In this document: in pieces, positions 17,229-25,299 of the stretch
Numbering within the stretch: position 1 is the first letter of the stretch
How the letters are laid out: every line of letters starts with the position of its first letter
Program-made: the position numbers and the translations under genes
Source: Pseudomonas sp. FP1742
GTDB taxonomy: Bacteria > Pseudomonadota > Gammaproteobacteria > Pseudomonadales > Pseudomonadaceae
Length of the DNA stretch: 64,000 nt
Assembly: GCF_030687145.1 (NCBI RefSeq)
Contig: NZ_CP117460.1
Span: 2,170,001-2,234,000, forward strand
Reading direction: 5' to 3'
The notes under the pieces: generated by a model
What the model was told of the DNA's origin: nothing
What the model saw: the letters and a program-made list of their open reading frames with translations, nothing else
The model's database searches: none

Positions 17229-18380
17229 TTAAACCTTCAACACCTTGCCACCAATCGCCACCGCCACCAGCAACACCGCCATCAACCCAAAGGCAAAACT
17301 CAAACTGCTGCCATGGGCGATAAAGCCGATCACCGCCGGCCCGGCGAGAATCCCGGCATAGCCCAATGTGGTAATAGCCGGCACGGCAATGCTTTCGGGC
17401 ATGACGGTCTGTTTGCCGACAGCGGTATAGAGCACCGGCACAATGTTCGAACAGCCAGCCCCCAACAACGCATAACCCACCAGCGCCGCTTCCCATGCCG
17501 GTGCGAATGTCGCCAGCGCCAGGCCCGATGCGGCCATCAAGCCACCGAACACAATCACTCGCGTATAACCAAGACGCCGAACAATCCTGTCGCCGGTCAA
17601 GCGCCCGAGCGTCATGGTCAGCGCAAACGCCGCATAACCCAGGCCTGCATACGCCGTGTCGATGCCGCGCTCCTGCGCCAGGAACACCGCGCTCCAGTCG
17701 AGCGCCGCGCCTTCAGCCAGGAACACGATGAAGCACATCCCGCCGATAAACAGCACGATGCCATGGGGCACGGCAAACGCCGGGCCGGAGCTTTCACTGC
17801 CGTAAGGCAACAGGTGCGGAGCGGCTTTAAGCAATGCCAGCACCAGCACCACGATCACCACGCACATCGCCCCCAGCGGCGAAAAACCCAGACCGAGCAG
17901 GCCGCTGACACCCGCCGCGCCGACGATCCCGCCGAGGCTGAACAGCCCATGAAAACCCGACATCATGGTCTTGCCGCTGGCCCGCTCGACGATCACCGCT
18001 TGCAGGTTCACCGTCGAATCCACCGTGCCCAGGCCGGCGCCGAACATGAACAACGCCGCGATCAACGCCGGAATCGAAGACACCGTCGCCAACAGCGGCA
18101 GCGCCGCGCAGATCAACAAGGTGCCGCCGCTCAACACCCGGCGGCAGCCGAAGCGCGTCGCCAGAATCCCGGCCATCGGCATCGCCAGAATCGAACCCAC
18201 GCCCAGGCACAACAGCAACAGCCCGAGGGTGCCTTCATCCAGCCCGGCCCGCGCCTTGGCATAAGGCACCAGCGGCGCCCAGGCCGCGATGCCGAACCCG
18301 GCGATGAAGAAGGCGATGCGCGTGGACATCTGTTCCAGACGTCCGGGGACGACGGGCGCGGGAGTATTGAAGGCAGTCAT
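17229..18380 (-). CDS. MFS transporter (YbjJ/FucP-like), substrate unknown
   Basis: This 383-residue protein has 12 predicted membrane helices with no large soluble insert. The short loop after helix 2 carries FGCRRVLSGG, a variant of MFS motif A, and a second copy LGYTRVIVFGG follows mid-protein. Overall it resembles E. coli YbjJ and the sugar-permease-like branch. The start at 18380 has a clear AAGGAC site; 40 extra N-terminal residues from an upstream start look unrelated. It ends at a REPIN and diverges from the Rieske oxygenase gene. No substrate can be named. Confidence 0.8.
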   Translation of the reverse strand: MTAFNTPAPVVPGRLEQMSTRIAFFIAGFGIAAWAPLVPYAKARAGLDEGTLGLLLLCLGVGSILAMPMAGILATRFGCRRVLSGGTLLICAALPLLATVSSIPALIAALFMFGAGLGTVDSTVNLQAVIVERASGKTMMSGFHGLFSLGGIVGAAGVSGLLGLGFSPLGAMCVVIVVLVLALLKAAPHLLPYGSESSGPAFAVPHGIVLFIGGMCFIVFLAEGAALDWSAVFLAQERGIDTAYAGLGYAAFALTMTLGRLTGDRIVRRLGYTRVIVFGGLMAASGLALATFAPAWEAALVGYALLGAGCSNIVPVLYTAVGKQTVMPESIAVPAITTLGYAGILAGPAVIGFIAHGSSLSFAFGLMAVLLVAVAIGGKVLKV

Positions 18381-18615
18381 GAAAAGTCCTTGGTGTTGCG
18401 GGTTGCTGACGACAGGCAGGGCAACATCGTTGCATATCAATGGCAGTGCAGCGACCTCGATGTTCTCGATTCGGTCCTGTCGGGGGCATTGAAAAGCCAT
18501 TGGACCTGTTAGTTATTACAGTTTACGGCGTTGGAAATTGCGCCTAAAACGGAGGCTGCTTCACACTGCAAAGACTCCCGCTGTGTCTCTGCCTGATCAG
18601 CGTTCGGAGGCGATG

Positions 18616-19791
18616 ATGGATCATCACACACAAGTTTCACTCACACGAAAAATCCTGGATTTGCTGGAACAGGGCAGCACCAGTCTGGCCGAATCGATTT
18701 TCCTGAATCCAGTGTCGTCCTACACCTGCCCAGAACATTTGGAACTGGAGCAAGCCCGCTTGTTTCGTTCAAGCGCCTTGATGATTGGACTGAGCTGCCA
18801 ATTGGCCGGGCCTGGCGATTACCTCACCGATGATCTGAGCGGGGTGCCCATCGCTATTGTGCGAACATCCGAAGGAGGGCTGAGTGCCTTCATCAACGTC
18901 TGCCGACATCGCGGTGCCCGGTTGCTCGATGGGCGAGGTACGTTGAAGGCCACCTTGTCATGCCCTTACCACGGCTGGGTCTACGACCTGCACGGCAGAC
19001 TCAGGCAGTTGCTGCCAAACGACAGTTTCCAGGGCCTGCAGTGCGCCGAGCGTAATCTGGTGCGCCTTTCGGTGCTTGAACAGGACGGTCTGATCTGGGT
19101 GCATCCCGTACCCGGTCAACGTATTGCATCTCCGTGCCTGTCAGGCGCGCTTGCGGATGAAATTGGCCATTATGGCTTCCAGAGCTTTTCTCATTACGAA
19201 ACGCGACTCCTGCGCAAGTCATTCAACTGGAAGATCGTGATTGAAACCTTTCTTGAAAATTGGCATTTCCCGTTTTTGCATCGCCAGACGGTATTGTCGA
19301 TTTTCCTTCCGGCCATCAGTCAGTTTGAACCGTTTGGCCACGATGCCCGGCTGATCATGCCGCGCCGATCACTGTTGACCTTGCGTGACCAACCGCAGGA
19401 AAAGTGGGATTTGCTCAAGCACTCCCTGGTCATTTATCTGTTGTTCCCCAACACACTCTTGCTCTGGCAGGGCGATCACCTGGAGGTCTGGCGGGTGTAT
19501 CCAGTGCCGGACAAGCCTGGCCAATGTCTGGCCGAAGTCGCTCTTTATACGCGACATGCCGCGACCTCGACCCGGGAGCGTGCACATTGGGATAAAAACA
19601 TGGCCTTGCTCCTTGAAACGGTCGTTGAGGAGGACTTCAAGGTCAGCGAACAGATACAACAGGGGTTTCACTCTGGCGCACAGCAACACCTGACTTTCGG
19701 CAGGAACGAACCTGCCCTCCGGCATTTTCATCGGGCGATCCAGCAGTCCTTGCACGGAGATGGCGTATTGATGGTTCGAACGTCGATCTGA
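18616..19791 (+). CDS. Rieske 2Fe-2S ring-hydroxylating oxygenase, alpha-subunit type
   Basis: The protein has 391 residues. The Rieske cluster ligands are Cys96/His98 (NVCRHRGA) and Cys116/His119 (SCPYHGW), and the mononuclear iron site is visible in ETFLENWHFPFLH with a later Asp in EEDFKVSEQ. This is a complete catalytic oxygenase, but no reductase, ferredoxin or beta subunit is encoded nearby, so electrons must come from a gene elsewhere. The gene looks less GC-rich than its neighbours. It is followed 85 bases later by a DapF-like gene in the same direction. ATG 18616 is better spaced from GGAG than ATG 18613. The substrate is unknown. Confidence 0.88.
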   Translation: MDHHTQVSLTRKILDLLEQGSTSLAESIFLNPVSSYTCPEHLELEQARLFRSSALMIGLSCQLAGPGDYLTDDLSGVPIAIVRTSEGGLSAFINVCRHRGARLLDGRGTLKATLSCPYHGWVYDLHGRLRQLLPNDSFQGLQCAERNLVRLSVLEQDGLIWVHPVPGQRIASPCLSGALADEIGHYGFQSFSHYETRLLRKSFNWKIVIETFLENWHFPFLHRQTVLSIFLPAISQFEPFGHDARLIMPRRSLLTLRDQPQEKWDLLKHSLVIYLLFPNTLLLWQGDHLEVWRVYPVPDKPGQCLAEVALYTRHAATSTRERAHWDKNMALLLETVVEEDFKVSEQIQQGFHSGAQQHLTFGRNEPALRHFHRAIQQSLHGDGVLMVRTSI

Positions 19792-19876
19792 CCTTAGCCA
19801 GGTTTCGACAGGTGTTGTTTTTCTTGTCAGCGTCTAAAGTACGGTGTCTTTTTCTGGCTGACTTCAGGAACGAACC

Positions 19877-20869
19877 ATGACGCCGTTTTACGATGCTCGA
19901 GGCAATATCTACGCAGTCGTGGCGCCAGCCGTCCTGTGCGGTAGTGGTATCGACCTGCCTGACCACGCCAGCCAGGCCGCGCAAACCCGTGAGACCTGGG
20001 CCGTGTCAGCCATCGAGGCATTCTGCGGCTGGGCGCCTGGGACACAACCGCCCGGCAGCAAGGCGCATCGTTGCGATGGCTTGCTGGTGGGGCCGTTTCA
20101 ATCGTCGCCGCCGTTTGACCTGCTGATCGTCAACACCGACGGCAGCCTGGCCGAGCGCAGTGGCAATGGCCTGACGATTTTTTCCCAGGCCCTGAGTGAG
20201 CAAGGGCTGATGCCGAGGGAGGAGGCCTGCCTGCTCAGGGTGCATCACGACAAGAGCGATGCGGTTTCGCCGGTGGAGACTTCGGTGAAACCCGCCGAAA
20301 TAGATGGCGTGCAAGGGTTCTGGCTGGACTTGGGGCAGCCTTCGTTCGGGCCTGAAGCGGTGGGTGCGCAAGGGGTCGAAGCCGGGGTGTTGAACGGGCG
20401 TGATGTCAGCCATGTGCGAGCATTGTCTGCGCTCGACCCCGCCTGGCACCGCAGTCAGTTCGTGCGCATCGGTAATCCCCATTGTGTGACGTTAGTGACA
20501 GGCACCGATGCGTTGCCGAGCAACGCGCAAATGCGTGAGCCGGAGTTGTCTGGAGGGTTGACCCGCATCGCTTACGCCACGCCGCCCGGGGCAGGGCAGC
20601 CATGCGTGGCCGGGGTGAACCTGCAATGGGCGATGCTTGAATCCGAAGGGCGAATCGTTGCGCGGGTGTTCGAGCGCGGCGAAGGGCCGACCGCGTCGTC
20701 GGGCACCAGCGCCAGTGCGGTGGCGTGTGCGGCGTGGCGCGTAGGGTGGGTGGCGGCAGGGGAAGTGCAAGTGGTCATGCCCGGCGGCACGGCGCCGATT
20801 CTGCTGGAAGAAGTGGAGGGCGAATTGAGTCGGGTCAGGTTGTTTGGTACGGCGCGGTCGATGGGGTGA
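19877..20869 (+). CDS. DapF-fold protein with both catalytic cysteines replaced by serine
   Basis: A 330-residue homologue of diaminopimelate epimerase. Family landmarks are present: NTDGSLAERSGNGL, GNPHCV (200-205) and ERGEGPTASSGTSAS. In DapF the first reads CGNG and the third ACGTGA, with the two cysteines acting as the acid/base pair; here the positions are Ser95 and Ser275. A two-thiol racemase reaction is therefore unlikely; an isomerase, dehydratase or lyase using the same fold is possible. It carries AGGAA ahead of the ATG and probably forms an operon with the Rieske oxygenase. It should not be labelled diaminopimelate epimerase. Confidence 0.8.
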   Translation: MTPFYDARGNIYAVVAPAVLCGSGIDLPDHASQAAQTRETWAVSAIEAFCGWAPGTQPPGSKAHRCDGLLVGPFQSSPPFDLLIVNTDGSLAERSGNGLTIFSQALSEQGLMPREEACLLRVHHDKSDAVSPVETSVKPAEIDGVQGFWLDLGQPSFGPEAVGAQGVEAGVLNGRDVSHVRALSALDPAWHRSQFVRIGNPHCVTLVTGTDALPSNAQMREPELSGGLTRIAYATPPGAGQPCVAGVNLQWAMLESEGRIVARVFERGEGPTASSGTSASAVACAAWRVGWVAAGEVQVVMPGGTAPILLEEVEGELSRVRLFGTARSMG

Positions 20870-20882
20870 ATTCAAGATCGCC

Positions 20883-20947
20883 ATCGCGGGCAAGCCCGCT
20901 CCCACAGGGAGCACGCTGAACCCGTGGGAGCGGGCTTGCCCGTGAAG
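20883..20947. repeat. REPIN with short spacer
   Basis: The inverted arms (ATCGCGGGCAAGCCCGCTCC and complement) lie between the converging DapF-like and codA genes. The spacer is only about 17 bases. Confidence 0.85.
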
Positions 20948-20970
20948 AGGCCCGTCTGGTCAGCGACTTT

Positions 20971-22215
20971 CTAGAGCCGATCCGCCCATTCCACCACCGG
21001 CATCTGCCGCTTCATCAACACCTTGCCCTCGCGAATCGAATACAGCGGTAGCCCCTGACTACGGATCACCTCGTAATCGCTGTCCGCCGACAGAATCAGC
21101 AAATTCGCCGGCCGCCCCGGTTCCAGCCCATACCGATCTCCCAACGCCATGGCCTTGGCACTGTTGTCCGTGACCAGGTCCAGTGCGCTCTGCAAATTGC
21201 GATAACCGAGCATGTGACAGATGTGCAACCCGGCCTCGAGCACCCGCAGGATGTTGCCATTGCCCAACGGATACCACGGGTCGACGATAGAATCCTGGCC
21301 GAAACACACGTTCATCCCCGCTTCGAGCAACTCGTTCACCCGGGTCACGCCACGGCGTTTCGGGAAGTTGTCGAAGCGGCCTTGCAGGTGAATGCTTTCG
21401 GTGGGGCAAGAAACAAAACTGATCCCCGAGTGCCCGAGCAGGCGAAACAGTTTCGCGCAGTAGGCGTTGTCGTAGGAGCCCATCGCCGTGGTGTGGCTGG
21501 CGGTGACGCGCGAACCCATGTCGCGGCTGCGGGCTTCTTCGGCCAGCACTTCAAGGAAGCGTGAGTGCGGGTCGTCGGTTTCGTCGCAATGCACGTCCAC
21601 CAGACAACCGGTGCGTTCGGCCAGGTCCATCAGGAACTTCACCGAGCTCACGCCCTGGTCCCGGGTGTATTCGAAATGCGGAATGCCCCCGACCACATCG
21701 GCGCCCAGGCGGATCGCTTCTTCCATCAACTCCCGGCCATTGCGGTACGACTCGATACCTTCCTGGGGGAACGCGACGATTTGCAGGTCGATCAGGTGGC
21801 GGCTTTCCTCGCGCACTTCGAGCATCGCCTTGAGCGCCGTCAGTTCCGGGTCTGTAACGTCGACGTGGGTGCGCACATGCTGGATGCCGTGGGCGGCGAG
21901 GGTCTGGATGGTTTTTTGGGCGCGGGTCTTGGTGTCTTCCTGGGTAATGGTGGCCTTGCGCTCGCCCCAGCACTCGATGCCTTCGAACAGCGTGCCGCTC
22001 ATGTTCCAGCGTGGTTCGCCGGCGGTGAGTGTGGCATCGAGGTGAATGTGCGGCTCAACGAAGGGCGGTATCACCAGATTGCCGCCGGCATCCAGATCGT
22101 CAGGTCCCAGGGACGGGGCTTCGGTTTGTCGGGCAATGCTGTGAATCAGGCCGTTTTCCAGGTGCAACTCATGCAGGCCTTCTTGGTTGCGCAGGCGGGC
22201 GTTGATGATGTGCAT
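20971..22215 (-). CDS. codA: Cytosine deaminase family, predicted 5-methylcytosine deaminase variant
   Basis: The 414-residue protein aligns with E. coli CodA with a constant shift of five residues. Metal and catalytic residues are kept: His56 and His58 (EPHIHLD), His209 and Glu212 (DVHCDE), His241 (SHTTAMGS) and Asp308. The loop GHDDVFDPWYPLG of E. coli reads GQDSIVDPWYPLG here, so Ser309 replaces Asp314 and Val311 replaces Phe316. Asp314 is the residue that excludes 5-substituted cytosines; homologues lacking it are known to deaminate 5-methylcytosine to thymine. It is the second gene of a codBA operon, 13 bases after codB. Cytosine deaminase membership is firm; 5-methylcytosine preference is inferred. 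Confidence 0.92.
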   Translation of the reverse strand: MHIINARLRNQEGLHELHLENGLIHSIARQTEAPSLGPDDLDAGGNLVIPPFVEPHIHLDATLTAGEPRWNMSGTLFEGIECWGERKATITQEDTKTRAQKTIQTLAAHGIQHVRTHVDVTDPELTALKAMLEVREESRHLIDLQIVAFPQEGIESYRNGRELMEEAIRLGADVVGGIPHFEYTRDQGVSSVKFLMDLAERTGCLVDVHCDETDDPHSRFLEVLAEEARSRDMGSRVTASHTTAMGSYDNAYCAKLFRLLGHSGISFVSCPTESIHLQGRFDNFPKRRGVTRVNELLEAGMNVCFGQDSIVDPWYPLGNGNILRVLEAGLHICHMLGYRNLQSALDLVTDNSAKAMALGDRYGLEPGRPANLLILSADSDYEVIRSQGLPLYSIREGKVLMKRQMPVVEWADRL

Positions 22216-22228
22216 CAGGCGAGTCCTT

Positions 22229-23500
22229 TTAGAGATCTTGTAGTGGTGCGTTGGCGGTTCGAGCGCCGAGTACGCCGGTCAATAGCACATACGTTAGCGC
22301 GGCGGCGGCAATCCCTACCAGCGGCGCGACCCACGGCGAACTGAATGCCGCGACCGTGCCGACCGCATAGGCGCTCAAGCCGCACCAGTTGAACGCCGGC
22401 AGCCGTGCATCGGCCAGGCGTGGATATTGACCACGATGGCGAAAGAAGAAGTCCGCCATGATCACCCCGCCAATCGGCGGAATCACCGTACCCAACAGAA
22501 TCAGGTAGGGCACCAGCATGTCGTACATGCCCAGCAGCGCCAGCAGCGTGCCGATCACCGCGCCGGCCAGGGTCACGGTTTTACGGCGGCCGGTGCGCAG
22601 CAGGTTGCAACCGGCGACCGCGAAGTTGTAGATGGTGTTGTCCTGAGTGCTCCAGATGTTGAGCAGCAACATCGCCATCGCGGCCATGGCGAAACCTTGC
22701 AGCAACAGCACTTCGACCACGTCCGGTTGCTGATAGACGATGGCGCCATAGGCACCGATCAGCACCATCAGACCATTGCCGATGAAAAATCCGATCAGGC
22801 TCGCCAGTACCGCCACCCGCGCCGAACGGGAGAAGCGTGTCCAGTTGGTCGCCTGGGTCGCGCCACTGACGAAGGTGCCGAACACCAGGGTAATCGCGGT
22901 CGACCAGTCCAGTGTTGCCGTCGGCGCCACCGCGAGCAAACCCTCGAGCCCGCCGACCTTCACCGTCGCGACCCACATCGACAGCATCAGCAGCAACATC
23001 ATGGCGGGTACGGCGATGTACGACAGAATCTCCAGCCCGCGATAGCCGATATACGCCGTGGCGCAGAAGCCTAGGCCGAACAGCACCATCAGCCCCAGAA
23101 CGGTGCCTTCGCCCAGTTCGAAATATTTGCCGAGGACCACGGCGGCGGTCGCGGTGCCCCAGGCGTACCAGCCGATCTGGGTGAAGCCGAGGATCAGGTC
23201 GCTGAGCTTGCTGCCCACTTCGCCGAAGCAGAAACGGCCCATCAACACCGAATTGAGGCCGCTTTTGAAGGCGATGTAGCCAAGCCCGGCTGCGTAGATT
23301 CCCAACAGCAGATTGCCGGCGATGATCACCGCCAGCATCTCGCTGAAACTGAACGCCACCCCCAGTTTGCCGCCGGCAAACATGGTCGCCGTGAAGAAGG
23401 TAAAACCCAGCAGCACCATGGCCGTGGAGGCGAGCCCCTTGCGGGCATGCATCGGGACTTCGCTTAAAGGGTAATCGTTGCCCGGATCGTTCTGCGTCAT
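22229..23500 (-). CDS. codB: Cytosine/purine permease (NCS1 family)
   Basis: A 423-residue, 12-helix transporter following E. coli CodB through the N-terminal ARKGLASTAMVLLGFTFFTA, the RFCFGEVGSKL region and the QIGWYAWGTATA segment. It should bring cytosine, or a derivative such as 5-methylcytosine, into the cell with a cation for deamination by the enzyme encoded 13 bases downstream. An earlier second-strand frame across it is a shadow. It is the first gene of the operon, and its promoter lies in the 309-base gap upstream, which has a pair of direct repeats. Confidence 0.92.
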   Translation of the reverse strand: MTQNDPGNDYPLSEVPMHARKGLASTAMVLLGFTFFTATMFAGGKLGVAFSFSEMLAVIIAGNLLLGIYAAGLGYIAFKSGLNSVLMGRFCFGEVGSKLSDLILGFTQIGWYAWGTATAAVVLGKYFELGEGTVLGLMVLFGLGFCATAYIGYRGLEILSYIAVPAMMLLLMLSMWVATVKVGGLEGLLAVAPTATLDWSTAITLVFGTFVSGATQATNWTRFSRSARVAVLASLIGFFIGNGLMVLIGAYGAIVYQQPDVVEVLLLQGFAMAAMAMLLLNIWSTQDNTIYNFAVAGCNLLRTGRRKTVTLAGAVIGTLLALLGMYDMLVPYLILLGTVIPPIGGVIMADFFFRHRGQYPRLADARLPAFNWCGLSAYAVGTVAAFSSPWVAPLVGIAAAALTYVLLTGVLGARTANAPLQDL

Positions 23501-23525
23501 GTGGCGTTCCTTGCTGGATGGGGAC

Positions 23526-23568
23526 GCGAGGGTGTTGCAGTGCTCGTGCCAATGGCGCGAGGGTGCTG
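23526..23568. promoter_or_regulatory. Direct repeats upstream of codB
   Basis: GCGAGGGTGTTG (23526-23537) and GCGAGGGTGCTG (23557-23568) are repeated 31 bases apart, about three helical turns, 26 and 57 bases before the codB start. They may be a protein-binding site; nothing else supports this. The remainder of the gap 23501-23809 holds a repeat element and no gene. Confidence 0.35.
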
Positions 23569-23667
23569 TTATTTATAGCCGAGCAGGCGGATTTGGCCTG
23601 AAGAGGGGCACGAAAGCAGTGCGGCTATGGTTCAAATTGGGACGCAGCAATCAGGTAGTCACAAAGT

Positions 23668-23799
23668 CCTGTGGCGAGGGGGCTTGCCCCCGTTTGAGTG
23701 CGTAGCGCTCACGAGATCTTTGGTATATCAGAGATTTTGGGGCCGCTTCGCGACCCAACGGGGCGATGCGGCGTTCCGACAAGCCCCCTCGCCACAGGG
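23668..23799. repeat. REPIN of the GTGGCGAGGGGGCTTGCCCC type
   Basis: The arms CCTGTGGCGAGGGGGCTTGC and its complement flank a longer, GC-rich spacer. The type differs from most others in the window (GTGGGAGCGGGC). Confidence 0.8.
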
Positions 23800-23809
23800 T
23801 CTCCGTCGA

Positions 23810-24640
23810 TCAGGCGTTCTGTGCCAACGGCAGAAACCGCAATATCGCCGTCATGATCGCCTCCGGTGCATCCTCCTGTACCAGATGCCCGGCATTCGCA
23901 ACGGGATGAAACTGCGACCCCGCAATCATCTGATGCAACGCCCGCCCGCGTTCAATGGGAATCCACTGATCGTCTTCCCCCCAGAGAATCTGCACCGGGC
24001 AGCGAATCGTCGGGTACAGCGTTTCGACCTCGCGGGTATAACGCTCATCCATCTGCGCGATCTGTCGATAGAACGCTGCTTGCCCCGGATCGCCCAGCCA
24101 GGGCTGCACATAGGGCGCCAGTTCATGATCGGGAATCTCGCGCTTGATCGCGCCACGAATGTAGGTCGGCACGATTGCTCGCTGAATGTAATCGGGTAAT
24201 CCGCTGAACGCCGCCTCATGCTGACGCACATGCTGCACGAACGGCGAGCCCCAGGGCGACAGCGCCACCGGGTCGATCAGCGTCAGGCTGCGGTAATCCT
24301 TGCCATTGAGCAGGTGTGCACGCAACGCCGTGGCACCGCCGAAATCGTGGGCCACCACGTCTGGCCGCTCCAGCCCCCAGTGCTCCAGCAATTGCGCCAA
24401 CAGTTGGTTTTGCACGCCCAGCGACACATCGCCGTCCGGCTGTGCGGATTGCCCGTAACCCAGCAAATCGAAGTAGTACACCCGGTGCGTGGTGATGAAG
24501 TGCGGGGCAATCCGGCGCCACACATAAGAGGAGAAGGGCGTGCCGTGCACAAACACCAGAGGAGGGCCGTCACCCCGTACGGCGTAGCGGACGGAGTGCC
24601 CGTTGAAACGATAGGTTTGAGCCAGCGGCCAGTCAGTCAT
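23810..24640 (-). CDS. Alpha/beta hydrolase of the haloalkane dehalogenase / epoxide hydrolase type
   Basis: The 276-residue protein has an Asp nucleophile (Asp99 in VVAHDFGG) in place of the Ser of esterases, an oxyanion segment HGTPFSSYVWR near residue 32, the acid in WGEDDQW and the catalytic His in NAGHLVQ. Asp nucleophiles are characteristic of haloalkane dehalogenases, fluoroacetate dehalogenases and epoxide hydrolases. The halide-binding Trp that normally follows the nucleophile (DW) is Phe here, so haloalkane chemistry is not assured. GAGG precedes ATG 24640. A terminator hairpin and a REPIN separate it from queD. Confidence 0.82.
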   Translation of the reverse strand: MTDWPLAQTYRFNGHSVRYAVRGDGPPLVFVHGTPFSSYVWRRIAPHFITTHRVYYFDLLGYGQSAQPDGDVSLGVQNQLLAQLLEHWGLERPDVVAHDFGGATALRAHLLNGKDYRSLTLIDPVALSPWGSPFVQHVRQHEAAFSGLPDYIQRAIVPTYIRGAIKREIPDHELAPYVQPWLGDPGQAAFYRQIAQMDERYTREVETLYPTIRCPVQILWGEDDQWIPIERGRALHQMIAGSQFHPVANAGHLVQEDAPEAIMTAILRFLPLAQNA

Positions 24641-24683
24641 GGGTGCGTCCTCTTGGCGTGTGCAAGGCCAAAAGCATAGGCAT

Positions 24684-24711
24684 AAAAAAACAGCCATTGA
24701 AGGCTGTTTTT
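24684..24711. terminator. Bidirectional terminator between queD and the hydrolase gene
   Basis: ACAGCC and GGCTGT form a 6-bp stem around ATTGAA, with a run of A on one side and T on the other, so it works on either strand. On the minus strand it would end the queD transcript 44 bases before the hydrolase start codon. Confidence 0.65.
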
Positions 24712-24740
24712 CATATCACTGACGAAACGCAGTTGCCCTT

Positions 24741-24830
24741 TGTGGGAGCGGGCTTGCTCGCGAAGGCGTCGTGTCAGGCGATATCGATATTGACTGTGCC
24801 GCCGCCTTCGCGAGCAAGCCCGCTCCCACA
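24741..24830. repeat. REPIN
   Basis: Standard arms TGTGGGAGCGGGCTTGCTCG and complement, in the gap between the hydrolase and queD. Confidence 0.85.
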
Positions 24831-24857
24831 GGGGATTTTCGGTGTCTTTAGATCGGT

Positions 24858-25214
24858 TTACTCACCGCGATAGATGCAACCGCTGGTGCAGGTCTCGTGG
24901 ATGCGGATCGCGCTGAGTTCCGGTAACAACGGCTTCAACTCATTCCAGATCCACTTGGCCAGCACTTCGCTGGTCGGGTTTTCCAGGCCGGGAATGTCGT
25001 TCAGGTAATTGTGATCGAGGCGCTCGTAGAGCGGCTTGAAGATCTCTTTGATTTCAGAGAAATCGCGGATCCAGCCGGTGTGCGGATCGAGGTCGCCGCT
25101 CAGGTGAATCGCCACTTTGAACGAATGACCGTGCAGGCGGCCGCACTTGTGGCCGTCCGGTACGTGGGGCAGGCGATGGGCGGATTCGAAGGTAAACTCT
25201 TTGAATATTTCCAC
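24858..25214 (-). CDS. queD: 6-carboxy-5,6,7,8-tetrahydropterin synthase QueD
   Basis: The 118-residue protein contains the PTPS/QueD zinc ligands ([10 protein letters not shown] with one His; GRLHGHSF with two), the catalytic Cys in GHKCGRLHG and the C-terminal IHET motif. It converts 7,8-dihydroneopterin triphosphate to CPH4, an early step of queuosine and preQ0 synthesis. The start is GTG at 25214; the sequence [14 protein letters not shown] is the usual N-terminus. It lies downstream of the patatin gene (85 bases) and ends before a REPIN. No other queuosine genes are in the window. Confidence 0.92.
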   Translation of the reverse strand: MEIFKEFTFESAHRLPHVPDGHKCGRLHGHSFKVAIHLSGDLDPHTGWIRDFSEIKEIFKPLYERLDHNYLNDIPGLENPTSEVLAKWIWNELKPLLPELSAIRIHETCTSGCIYRGE

Positions 25215-25299
25215 AGTGATGTTCAGCTCTTTCAGGTGGCGATCGCCGCGGCGATGTGGGCAGGTGGCGAGTTTACCAGAGCTCCGGGCAAAACACTGA

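Noticed and set aside
17169..18512. Open frame opposite the MFS gene at 17229
   Set aside because: It starts in a REPIN, is rich in His, Gln and Arg and has no recognisable domain.
19877..20869. Annotation as diaminopimelate epimerase (dapF)
   Set aside because: Both catalytic cysteines are serine, so the label would be misleading.
23810..24640. Annotation as true haloalkane dehalogenase
   Set aside because: The nucleophile Asp99 is right, but Phe follows it instead of the halide-binding Trp, so the enzyme class is left open.
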